A stretch of 6,517 nt of DNA from Physcocola sp002396385 (GCA_946535435.1 CAMNDM010000082.1:1-6517), one strand, 5' to 3'. Numbered from the stretch's first letter, positions 1 to 6,364 are shown. Notes: generated by a model from the sequence alone, not told the origin. Made by a program: numbers and translations.

Positions 1-287
1 TTCAGCCTAAATTTTTCTATCAAAAAAAACTTTTACCGGACAGCAATAATAAAATACTTGTTTTATCAGACGGACAAACACAAGGCGTCCGCTTTGTCCC
101 TGTTCTAATTACTATGTTTATAATGTTGTTTGGCAGCGAATTGTCATCGGAATATCTCAACGGACGTTTTAATCTCTTTTCCAGCCCATATAAAATTGTA
201 CGTTGGGGCTCATACCTGTTTACTTTCGCCTTAGTCATATTATATGGCGTGCTAGACGCTTCCCAGTTTATTTACGTTAGTTTTTGA
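1..287 (+). CDS. MBOAT-family membrane O-acyltransferase, C-terminal end (5' part outside window)
   Basis: An open frame runs from the window edge to TGA at 285-287, with no start inside the window, so this is the last ~95 residues of a longer protein. It has two hydrophobic stretches, one beginning RFVPVLITMF and a last one in RWGSYLFTFALVILYGV, and ends in QFIYVSF. A final membrane helix followed by a terminal FIYFQF-like sequence is characteristic of AlgI/DltB-type MBOAT proteins, which pass acyl groups across the inner membrane to extracytoplasmic polysaccharides. The gene that follows after only 3 bp encodes an SGNH-like protein, the usual partner of such enzymes, which supports the call. 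The catalytic His region lies outside the window, so activity cannot be judged. The family call rests on the C-terminus and the neighbour; the acyl group and acceptor are unknown. Confidence 0.65.
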   Translation, partial: QPKFFYQKKLLPDSNNKILVLSDGQTQGVRFVPVLITMFIMLFGSELSSEYLNGRFNLFSSPYKIVRWGSYLFTFALVILYGVLDASQFIYVSF

Positions 288-290
288 ACC

Positions 291-1193
291 ATGAAAAAGT
301 TTCTTCTTTATATAACTATATTTTTTGTATTACTAGTTGCAATTGACAAAGGCGTAGGAATAATTGCCAGGTACCTAATAGAACACGCAAATGGGGGTGA
401 CACCCAAAAAACTGAATATATCTGTAACAAGACACACGAAGATTTACTGATTATGGGTTCTTCACGTGCCGTACGTCACTATGACCCACAAATAATAAAC
501 GACTCGCTTCACATTTCTTGCTACAACTGCGCTTACATAGGTTGCGGATGCATTACCGCATATGGCTTGTTACAAGCATTAACTAACCACTATGCGCCAA
601 AATATATCCTTTACGAGGTGACACCCGATTTCGACTATCTGAAAATTAACGACGACTACAGCAAATATGCTGGTCCCTTAAAATACTATTACGACACTAA
701 AGGGGTTGACTCCATATTTATCAACATTGACACCTTTGAAAAATATAAGATGATGAGTAACATGTACAGATACAATTCTAAACTACTTCAACTCATCGCG
801 GAAAATACTGCCTACCAGACCCCAATACCCAATGGATTTCTGCCAGAAATGAGGCTAATGACAACAGAGCCAGATGCACCTGAATGCAAACACTACAATT
901 GTAACGACGAGTACAAGGTGAAATGTTTGAAAAACATCGTAAAATTGTGCAAGGATAAAAATATAAAATTGTTTTTTATTGTTTCCCCACTTTACAACGC
1001 TGCCAATTCTTCTGATTACGATTTTGGTAGAACTTTCGCTCAAGAAAACGGTATACCATTTATTGACCACTTAAACGACACGACTATAAGCAAAAACATA
1101 AGCTATTTTTATGACCCGCTACATATGAACATTGATGGTGCGAACACGTATACGAAAAAAATTATTCCTGAACTACGTGCGATTCTTAAATAA
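291..1193 (+). CDS. Membrane-anchored SGNH-hydrolase-like protein, probable partner of the upstream MBOAT acyltransferase
   Basis: This 300-residue protein has an N-terminal hydrophobic segment (about residues 3-27) after MKK, so it is probably tethered to the inner membrane with its domain in the periplasm, as in DltD and AlgJ. Block I of the SGNH fold is visible as IMGSSRAVRHYDP, with the nucleophile at Ser57 or Ser58 (GSS replaces GDS). The Asp-His pair is in DPLHMN (Asp275, His278) near the C-terminus. The catalytic set therefore looks intact, and it could transfer or remove acyl groups on a glycan. The ATG lies 3 bp after the acyltransferase stop, which implies co-transcription. No clear Shine-Dalgarno is visible, as is usual in Bacteroidetes. 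Nine cysteines are present, four of them at residues 77-87, which suggests disulfides. The last 21 bp overlap the end of the opposing DUF2809 gene. The substrate cannot be read from the sequence. Confidence 0.8.
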   Translation: MKKFLLYITIFFVLLVAIDKGVGIIARYLIEHANGGDTQKTEYICNKTHEDLLIMGSSRAVRHYDPQIINDSLHISCYNCAYIGCGCITAYGLLQALTNHYAPKYILYEVTPDFDYLKINDDYSKYAGPLKYYYDTKGVDSIFINIDTFEKYKMMSNMYRYNSKLLQLIAENTAYQTPIPNGFLPEMRLMTTEPDAPECKHYNCNDEYKVKCLKNIVKLCKDKNIKLFFIVSPLYNAANSSDYDFGRTFAQENGIPFIDHLNDTTISKNISYFYDPLHMNIDGANTYTKKIIPELRAILK

Positions 1194-1541
1194 TAGACAG
1201 TCAAGTGAATATATGACAAGCACCCCTAAAGAATAAGCGACTAGATCGGGAGCTGAGAAGTCGGAACCTAACACTAAATGGCCTATGGTAGTGGAACGCA
1301 AGCGCACCAACCAAGGCCACCTGATAAGTTGCATGAATTCAACTGTGTAGGCCGTCACCAACGTCAGTAACGCTACACTTCGCGTACTGCTGCCGAAACC
1401 CAGGCAGCGAAACAGGCAGAATAGCAACATTGCCCATAGTGCGTCGCCTACCTCGGCCGGTATGGCAGACACCCGGCGAGATAAAAGTCCAACAATAATA
1501 AGGAAAAAGGACAAGATCACGTAGAATAATCGCATTTTCAT
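1173..1541 (-). CDS. DUF2809 family small integral membrane protein
   Basis: This 122-residue, very hydrophobic protein has about four predicted membrane segments (roughly residues 4-20, 33-48, 54-70 and 99-116). Family-like features are GLLSRR after the first helix, GDALWA at 32-37, Glu68 and Gln71 in EFMQ at the end of helix three, and LGSDFSAPDLVAYSLG at 91-106. The DUF2809 assignment is from memory of this pattern; the family has no established function. Its start codon overlaps the stop of the ABC exporter gene (ATGA at 1538-1541), so translation is probably coupled and the protein may act in the same membrane process. An alternative start two codons later (1535) would lose the overlap, so 1541 is preferred. 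Its 3' end runs 21 bp into the opposing SGNH gene, with stop TAG at 1173-1175. Confidence 0.75.
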   Translation of the reverse strand: MKMRLFYVILSFFLIIVGLLSRRVSAIPAEVGDALWAMLLFCLFRCLGFGSSTRSVALLTLVTAYTVEFMQLIRWPWLVRLRSTTIGHLVLGSDFSAPDLVAYSLGVLVIYSLDCLLFKNRT

Positions 1542-3187
1542 TGTACATTTTCTATTTTACTATCGATTGCATCATCTAACCTGATTATTCTGTCACAGAA
1601 ACCTAACGAGGTTGTGCGGTGCGCAATTATTACCATAGTCAGTCCCCTTTCTGATTTGGCCAAATTTTGTAGAGTGAGGTTTATCTCCTGCTCCGTCTCG
1701 TTGTCAAGCGCCGAAGTAGCCTCATCGAAAAAGAGAATCTCAGCCTTTTTATAGAGCGCGCGCGCAATGCCGATTCGCTGTCTTTGTCCTCCTGATAGAC
1801 GTGTTCCTGCCTCACCTAACTGGCAATCCAAACCATTGGGTAGCGTAAGGCACCAGTCTTTCAATTGTGCTTGTTCCAACACCTTCATCACAAGGTTTCG
1901 GTCAATGATTTTAGCGCCAAGTGCCACGTTTTCGGCAAGCGACGCATTCATTATAAAAATATCTTGTGGCACATATCCGACCAGTGAAAGCCATTGTTTT
2001 CGATTTTTTCGTGTAAGTTCTTTCCCATCAATCAGAATACGTCCCGATTTCAGCGGGAAGAACCCCAAAAGTATATTAAACAGTGTTGACTTTCCTGCTC
2101 CACTTGGCCCTTGCACGCCTACACACTCGCCCTTGGCGATGCTACAAGAGAAACCATCTAACACAGTGGGTCCATCTGCATAACCGAACACCACCCTTTC
2201 AGCCACGAGTGAGTGCTTGAACGAGACAGGCAGGACAGATTCCTCGATCTCGTCGGTCTCATTCATTTCGTTATAAAGTGTATCAACACTATATGAAGCC
2301 TGTTGCAAGAAGGTGTAGCTGCTTAGTATGCTTCTTAGCGATGGCATAAGTCTGAACGCAGCCACTGCAAAAACGCCACCTACCAGTAAATGGTCCGATC
2401 CATGGACCAACATGAGCAGTGCTAATCCTAAAATAATGGCTAACTCTGAGAGTAGAGAGGGAACCGATTTAACCATTTCCATACGTCTACGGCACTCGTT
2501 TATGGTATCGATGCCATTTGTAAAATTCCACAGTTGGTATTCAAATGCGTTGTTTACCTCCAATTCGGCAAATCCGCGGAAAGTTTCAACTACCATACGT
2601 GCCTGTTTTCTGCGTGCTTCAAGGTCGTCTTGACCATAACGCCGTACTTTGGAACGAACTACAAACAGGTAGAACAGAACCAATGGCAAACAGGCCACCA
2701 ATAACAAGAGAGCCGCCAATGGCGACAACACAAACAACGAGACAACCACCATCAGTACGAGCACAGCCTCTCCTATCATTGTCAAGATACCCTGTAGCAC
2801 ACTTACGCTGAATGTCAGACAAAGCGTGTTGACATCATTTGCCAAACGAACAGCTCCCTTATCTCGAATAAATAGAAGTCCGCGCTGGTAATAGCGGCAG
2901 AAAAGTTGGTAACTGAAATGCTTGAATTGTCGCAATAGGAAATTGGTTTGGATACGGGTAAGGCCAATAATCGCCAGATTCTTGAAAAGCACAAACAGCA
3001 ATACGAGCACAAGCACTAAAGGCATATCGGAAGTAATTCCATCAGTACCGAGTACCATTTTGAGCAATGGGAAAATCGACGCCAGCCCTGCAAAGTTAAG
3101 CAGTGAGGCCAACAACACCACTGCAACCATTTCTGTACATTTCTTCCGGTCAGCCGGTTCTAATAAAGAATATATCTTTTTAAGCAT
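1538..3187 (-). CDS. ABC exporter, fused permease and ATPase (PglK/WlaB/MsbA-like lipid or lipid-linked glycan flippase)
   Basis: This 549-residue half-transporter has an N-terminal membrane domain (about residues 20-300, probably six helices) and a C-terminal ATPase domain. The opening, with LLEPADRK followed by FAGLASIFPLLKMV, resembles PglK/WlaB-type flippases for lipid-linked oligosaccharides. All nucleotide-binding motifs are intact: Walker A GPSGAGKST (360-368), Q-loop VPQD (Gln408), signature LSGGQRQR (464-471), Walker B ILFFDE with catalytic Glu489, D-loop SALD (492-495) and H-loop His523. It should therefore work as a homodimer that flips or exports a lipid-anchored substrate across the inner membrane. 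The length is slightly below the usual 560-600, without sign of truncation. It precedes and overlaps the DUF2809 gene by 4 bp. The nearby acyltransferase pair fits a glycan role, but that is context only; an MsbA-like lipid A or generic exporter remains possible. Confidence 0.85.
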   Translation of the reverse strand: MLKKIYSLLEPADRKKCTEMVAVVLLASLLNFAGLASIFPLLKMVLGTDGITSDMPLVLVLVLLFVLFKNLAIIGLTRIQTNFLLRQFKHFSYQLFCRYYQRGLLFIRDKGAVRLANDVNTLCLTFSVSVLQGILTMIGEAVLVLMVVVSLFVLSPLAALLLLVACLPLVLFYLFVVRSKVRRYGQDDLEARRKQARMVVETFRGFAELEVNNAFEYQLWNFTNGIDTINECRRRMEMVKSVPSLLSELAIILGLALLMLVHGSDHLLVGGVFAVAAFRLMPSLRSILSSYTFLQQASYSVDTLYNEMNETDEIEESVLPVSFKHSLVAERVVFGYADGPTVLDGFSCSIAKGECVGVQGPSGAGKSTLFNILLGFFPLKSGRILIDGKELTRKNRKQWLSLVGYVPQDIFIMNASLAENVALGAKIIDRNLVMKVLEQAQLKDWCLTLPNGLDCQLGEAGTRLSGGQRQRIGIARALYKKAEILFFDEATSALDNETEQEINLTLQNLAKSERGLTMVIIAHRTTSLGFCDRIIRLDDAIDSKIENVQ

Positions 3188-3505
3188 ATTTATGGTCGCA
3201 TATTAATACCTTCCGAAAAAGTATTTTTTTGCCAAAAACTTACATATAGGGATACAGAAGCCCTCATGTTTTTTTAAAAATAACGCGAGGAATATAGCCT
3301 GAGTAAAGTGTGGTTGTTGGTCTGTTGGTGTTTGATGAAATACAGATGTACATTAGGCCGGCGAAACTCTTGTTTTCGAGAAGGGCGTCATTGAATAATG
3401 CAGTTTTTGTAATGAATACATGTTTCCATATTTTATGTGGTAAACGTCGCTTTTTAAGGAACTGCCTATTCTTTTTTTATCGAATTTAGAGACAAAAAAC
3501 AGCGA
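3188..3505. other. Intergenic gap of 318 bp, no gene seen
   Basis: The gap must hold the end of the transcript from the unknown secreted-protein gene and the promoter of the ABC exporter operon, both reading leftwards. I find no convincing coding frame and no TAnnTTTG box at an appropriate place for the exporter. The nearest match is TAAGTTTT on the minus strand at 3242-3235, which has a mismatch and no -33 partner. The sequence is AT-rich near 3211-3290 and more mixed at 3300-3400. No strong terminator hairpin with a T-run is visible. Confidence 0.6.
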
Positions 3506-4387
3506 CTACTTAGTTTGAGGGATTTTTACCTTTTTGGAAATCGCTTGTGGCATCTCGTGCTTCGTAATAATCCAACTAAGCTTGTTACCGTTATTTGAAA
3601 GCTTGTAGGGTAAAACCATAAGGTAGTTTTTGGGTTTGTTAAGAAGGTAAACTTTGTTGTTTTCAATCCAATAGAAATACCTCAAATCTCCCACTTTGTC
3701 GTCTTTGAAATAGATATACATTATACCCTTCTCCTTCGATTTGAAGTTATTCAGATAATCATATTTCTCTTCCAGACAAAATCCTGTTTTTTCCTCACGG
3801 TGTTTATGTGGGGTTCCCATCGGCATAAACACCATATTATAATGTCCCATTTTCCAGTGTCCGTTAATACCCGATGATGGACCGATGTAAGTTGTGTCGC
3901 GTTTACACTGGAAAAAAATGCTGTCGTTCGAGCGTTTGTAGCCCATGCCGAAGTTGAACGGATTAATAGAATCGTTCTTTGTGATTGTGAAAGGCTCTAA
4001 TTCTATTTCCGAATCATTACGCCCGTTTATAATAGAGTATTGTCTGTTCCAAACTTCTAATGCTTCTTTATCTTCAGTTTGCATAAATGTAAAGTAAACA
4101 AACTGTTTGTTGCTTGCTGTATCTTGCGCATCATCGTTTATGGGATATTTACTGAATACAAAATTAACGTCGTACAGAAGCGCATTGCCTTTAACGTAAC
4201 TTTCGTCAACCGTTTCGTTCTCAAAGTTAATGATGCTACCCCACTGCAGTCCTTTCCAGAAGGAAACATCCTCTAATTTTGCCTGTTTCCCGTTTCTTTT
4301 GGAGTCGGTATGTTTCGCACTGCTGTTAAACGCTAAGGCCAACAGTAGCAGACAAATGATCATTTTTATGTTATTCGCGATATTCAT
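3506..4387 (-). CDS. Secreted protein of unknown function
   Basis: I do not recognise this 293-residue protein. It begins with a good signal peptide: short N-region, hydrophobic core IICLLLLALAF (residues 10-20) and a likely cut after SSA (residue 24). No cysteine lies at the cut site, so it is not a lipoprotein; it is probably periplasmic or exported. The mature part is polar and lysine-rich with alternating aromatic and charged stretches (for example IMYIYFKDDKVGDLRYFYW at 222-240), which suggests a beta-rich fold. Only two cysteines remain in the mature part (161 and 204). It has no T9SS-type C-terminus and no enzyme motif that I can name. The ending YKLSNNGNKLSWII loosely recalls the last strands of lipocalin-like domains in Bacteroidetes, but this is a guess. 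It stands alone, with large gaps on both sides, and has a palindromic upstream region. Confidence 0.8.
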   Translation of the reverse strand: MNIANNIKMIICLLLLALAFNSSAKHTDSKRNGKQAKLEDVSFWKGLQWGSIINFENETVDESYVKGNALLYDVNFVFSKYPINDDAQDTASNKQFVYFTFMQTEDKEALEVWNRQYSIINGRNDSEIELEPFTITKNDSINPFNFGMGYKRSNDSIFFQCKRDTTYIGPSSGINGHWKMGHYNMVFMPMGTPHKHREEKTGFCLEEKYDYLNNFKSKEKGIMYIYFKDDKVGDLRYFYWIENNKVYLLNKPKNYLMVLPYKLSNNGNKLSWIITKHEMPQAISKKVKIPQTK

Positions 4388-4399
4388 GGTTTACAAGTA

Positions 4400-4425
4400 T
4401 TATGAATTATACACGTTATTCATAA
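4400..4425 (-). repeat. Inverted repeat in the leader of the unknown secreted-protein gene
   Basis: TTATGAAT (4400-4407) and ATTCATAA (4418-4425) are perfect 8 bp arms around a 10 nt loop. In the minus-strand mRNA this hairpin would sit about 13-38 nt before the start codon (4387), in the area where ribosomes bind. The arms are AT-rich, so the hairpin would be weak. It may tune translation or be chance. Confidence 0.45.
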
Positions 4426-4483
4426 GTTGATTTAGATATGAATTACTTTTTTATGCAGTTTTTTGAGTGTAAAAATTCCCAAA

Positions 4484-4501
4484 TTGTTATAATTATAACA
4501 A
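4484..4501. promoter_or_regulatory. 18 bp perfect palindrome, candidate operator
   Basis: TTGTTATAA is followed directly by its reverse complement TTATAACAA, giving a perfect palindrome without spacer. It overlaps the candidate -7 box at 4499-4506, and its centre is close to where transcription of the unknown secreted-protein gene would begin. The position is typical of an operator for a dimeric repressor. The sequence is all A/T except one G and one C, so chance or DNA-bending function is possible. No regulator gene is in the window. Confidence 0.4.
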
Positions 4502-4528
4502 ATATAGCAAATGGTGTCGTAAAAACAA
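4499..4528 (-). promoter_or_regulatory. Candidate Bacteroidetes-type promoter for the unknown secreted-protein gene
   Basis: On the minus strand, TATATTTG (4506-4499) matches the Bacteroidetes -7 consensus TAnnTTTG exactly. A TTG (4528-4526) lies 19 nt upstream as a partial -33 element. Transcription would start near 4493-4495, leaving a leader of about 105 nt that includes the inverted repeat at 4400-4425. The call rests only on consensus and spacing. Confidence 0.4.
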
Positions 4529-4709
4529 TAATTTTATGCGAGATTCTTACAGATTTATCAACACATTTAAAATTTTAATCGGTATATGCATTAATTATAC
4601 GCGAAATATACTTAATCTTTTCTCGAATATGTAATGTAAAATTTGGTTTTAAAATGCCCTGTATTCGTTATAGCCTGTGGAAGTGACTTATGATATGTCA
4701 GCTCATACG

Positions 4710-4745
4710 AAAAAGGGACGTATCGACATCGCGATACGTCCCTTT
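4710..4745 (-). terminator. Strong hairpin, probable terminator of the esterase transcript
   Basis: Arms 4712-4725 and 4732-4745 are perfectly complementary (14 bp, core GGGACGTATCG) around the loop ACATCG. On the minus strand the stem ends in a run of five T (complement of A4710-4714), as expected of an intrinsic terminator for the esterase gene, whose stop lies about 140 bp upstream. Similar ACGTATCG/CGATACGT hairpins are, as I recall, dispersed in Bacteroidales genomes, so it may also be a copy of a repeated element. Confidence 0.65.
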
Positions 4746-4824
4746 GTGAAGATTATCGGCTCGGTAAGGAGATAAAAGTTTCTAAAAGGTCAAAAAGAAA
4801 TATTGCAAATTATCTGATCAAACC

Positions 4825-4841
4825 TTTCCGATAATCGGAAA
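4825..4841. repeat. 17 bp palindrome after the esterase gene
   Basis: TTTCCGAT and ATCGGAAA flank a single central A, giving 8 bp arms, 45 bp beyond the esterase stop. As RNA it would form a short stem with a tight loop, but there is no T-run on either strand, so it is a poor terminator. On the minus strand it reads ATTATCGGAAA, which also occurs on the plus strand at 6318-6328 upstream of the esterase gene. Confidence 0.4.
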
Positions 4842-4886
4842 ATTATGAAATTTAAAAACTTGAAACCTTTTTAATGGTAGGTACAT

Positions 4887-6128
4887 TTACTTTGAGAATT
4901 TCAAAGTTTTACCACTACTTAGACGAATTACGTAAATACCTTTTCTCAATTGTGAGATGTTGATACCATTATCGTTAAGCACACCTTGGCTGAGAACTTT
5001 TCCTAGAACATCAGTTAGAATATATGTGCAATTCTCGCAACTGCCTTCGCAAATGTACACTTTGTCGTTATCGAAACACAAGCCTTGGCTTGCAACAGCG
5101 TCAATAGCTTTCACACTAGCCTGGTTTTCCAGTTTCTTTTTACGAATGCCTTCAAAGAATTCAATCATCTCATCGGTGTAATCACCTGCAACTCCGTGAC
5201 CACCTCCGTGAGGGTAGTAAACACACTCTACACCAGCTTTTTCCAAATTGTCGTAGAACATTTTACCCTCGCATTGCGGAACAATGTTATCGGTTGAACC
5301 ATGGCAAACCATAGTTGGAGCATCGTATGGGTCAATAAAGGTATTGGCTCCAAGCAACGCGTGTTTATCAGGGCATTGCTGTGCATTACATTTACCTACC
5401 ATGTCGTCTTCAGGAGCCATTGGAATAGGGCTTCCACAAGATTTGTAACGGCAGTCTACCGGACCAGACCAATCGCAGACAGCGTCAACCCAACTGCTTT
5501 CATTGGTATATTTACCAAGGTTTCCTTCAATGTCCATTGTAGCCGAACCTACTGTGTAAGTTTTTACACCACGGGTTACTCCCATCAGTGATGCCAAGTG
5601 ACCGCCCGACGAGAACCCAGATATGCCAATGAAGGAGGTGTCGATACCTAATTCCTCCGCATTGCCCCTTAAGTAACGAACAACAGCTTTAATATCGTTA
5701 ATTTGTGCCGGATAAAGGGCGTCGTTATAGGTTCTGTGGTTTGGTGTTACAAATATGTAGCCTGCTTTCAAGGCTGCAACACCTACTGTTCCCAAGTCGG
5801 CTTCGCCTTTAGCATCGTTTCTTCCCCATGCACTTCCATAAATATGTATAATGACGTTGTGTTTTTCTTTCCCGTCATCTTTAGGGAAATATACATCGAG
5901 TTTGTGACCGATGTGGTTGTCTCCTACATAATCAAGATCTTTTTTTGACTTGTATTCGCCGATGCTGCCACCATTGTTGCTACCCTCGCCACCAAAATTC
6001 CAACCGCCGTTGTTACCGCCGCCATTCCAGCCGCCACCGTTCCAACCGCCGCCATTCCATTGGGCAAACGCACCCATACTCATAAAACACAATGAAAGTA
6101 AAAATAAACGCTTCATGGTACAAAACAT
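4887..6128 (-). CDS. Secreted alpha/beta-hydrolase (esterase/lipase-like) with a C-terminal T9SS sorting domain
   Basis: This 413-residue protein has a signal peptide ending AFA-Q, then a Gly/Asn/Trp tract with three WNGGG units (about residues 24-54), a hydrolase domain (about 60-330) and a T9SS type A-like C-terminal domain (about 355-413, ending YVIRLSSGKTLKFSK). The catalytic triad is visible: Ser173 in GFSSGG, Asp280 in HGSTDNIVP and His311 in GGGHG. The oxyanion strand reads IYGSAW (96-101) where many relatives have HGGGW; a YGSAW form is familiar to me from Bacteroidetes members. The overall pattern resembles BD-FAE-like acetyl or feruloyl esterases, so ester-linked groups on plant or host glycans are a plausible target, not shown. 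A second ATG at 6116 gives a classic MKRLFLL signal start and may be the true one. Many cysteines (eight at 218-302, four at 351-367) suggest disulfides. It is monocistronic. Confidence 0.85.
   Translation of the reverse strand: MFCTMKRLFLLSLCFMSMGAFAQWNGGGWNGGGWNGGGNNGGWNFGGEGSNNGGSIGEYKSKKDLDYVGDNHIGHKLDVYFPKDDGKEKHNVIIHIYGSAWGRNDAKGEADLGTVGVAALKAGYIFVTPNHRTYNDALYPAQINDIKAVVRYLRGNAEELGIDTSFIGISGFSSGGHLASLMGVTRGVKTYTVGSATMDIEGNLGKYTNESSWVDAVCDWSGPVDCRYKSCGSPIPMAPEDDMVGKCNAQQCPDKHALLGANTFIDPYDAPTMVCHGSTDNIVPQCEGKMFYDNLEKAGVECVYYPHGGGHGVAGDYTDEMIEFFEGIRKKKLENQASVKAIDAVASQGLCFDNDKVYICEGSCENCTYILTDVLGKVLSQGVLNDNGINISQLRKGIYVIRLSSGKTLKFSK
6022..6059 (-). repeat. Short coding repeat: Trp-Asn-Gly-Gly-Gly units
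   Basis: Within the esterase gene, a near-perfect 15 bp unit encoding WNGGG is repeated three times, then degenerates into NNGGWNFGG. In the protein it lies directly after the signal peptide cut, so it forms the mature N-terminus: a flexible, aromatic-spiked linker. Such in-frame tandem units can change copy number by slippage without breaking the frame. The role is unknown; glycan or surface contact through the Trp residues is a guess. Confidence 0.7.
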
Positions 6129-6185
6129 TTTAAGTTAATAACTAGTTTCTTTTGATTCTTTGATGTTCTTAAATTCAAGACACGG

Positions 6186-6193
6186 CAAATTTA
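6186..6193 (-). promoter_or_regulatory. Candidate -7 promoter box for the esterase gene
   Basis: TAAATTTG on the minus strand (6193-6186) is an exact match to TAnnTTTG, placed about 58 nt before the outer start codon (6128) and 70 nt before the inner one (6116). This gives a leader of ordinary length for Bacteroidetes. I see no good TTTG-type -33 element at the expected distance. That position is instead occupied by the small inverted repeat TGCG-TT-CGCA (6211-6220), which may suggest dependence on an activator. Confidence 0.4.
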
Positions 6194-6334
6194 TAGCCTC
6201 CACTATATATTGCGTTCGCATAAAAACTTCAAAATCAGTCAGATGAAGATGTGCTTCTATTGCAAAAAAATCCTAATACATTGTAAATAACTTATAATCT
6301 GCATGTTAAATTTGCTTATTATCGGAAAAATTCG

Positions 6335-6364
6335 GCACTCATTCCATCTGGTATGCACTCATTC
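6335..6364. repeat. Two 10 bp direct repeats with 20 bp period
   Basis: GCACTCATTC occurs at 6335-6344 and again at 6355-6364, exactly 20 bp apart, which is about two helical turns and puts both copies on the same DNA face. A looser relative (TCATTC) follows at 6389-6394. They lie about 140-180 bp upstream of the candidate esterase promoter, where an activator could bind. Function is unproven. Confidence 0.35.

Larger units (their letters stand above)
4388..4886. other. Intergenic gap of 499 bp with control elements, no gene seen
   Basis: This AT-rich stretch separates the unknown secreted-protein gene from the end of the esterase gene, both on the minus strand. From left to right it contains a leader inverted repeat (4400-4425), an 18 bp palindrome (4484-4501) overlapping a candidate promoter (4499-4528), a strong hairpin (4712-4745), and a small palindrome close to the esterase stop (4825-4841). 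No coding frame of reasonable length with plausible composition is seen. From about 4530 to 4700 I see only AT-rich sequence. Confidence 0.6.

Noticed and set aside
20..238. 72-codon open frame on the minus strand
   Set aside because: It lies opposite the MBOAT end, whose frame continues to a family-like C-terminus and is coupled to the next gene; the minus frame has no recognisable features.
1339..1548. 69-codon minus-strand frame overlapping the DUF2809 gene
   Set aside because: It is in a different frame of the same strand, and the DUF2809 frame shows membrane helices and family motifs.
1767..2811. Several plus-strand open frames opposite the ABC exporter
   Set aside because: They are shadows of the exporter, whose frame contains all ATPase motifs. 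Their products are Pro/Ser-rich without domain features.
3235..3242. TAAGTTTT as a promoter box for the ABC exporter operon
   Set aside because: It lacks the final G of TAnnTTTG and has no -33 partner at a suitable distance.
3447..3505. Possible terminator hairpin after the unknown secreted-protein gene (GTCGC with GCGAC)
   Set aside because: The paired arms are short, bulged and separated by about 45 nt, and no T-run follows on the minus strand.
5950..6138. Plus-strand frame rich in Pro-Pro-Phe repeats
   Set aside because: This is the reverse complement of the WNGGG repeat of the esterase; the repeat creates an artificial proline-rich frame.
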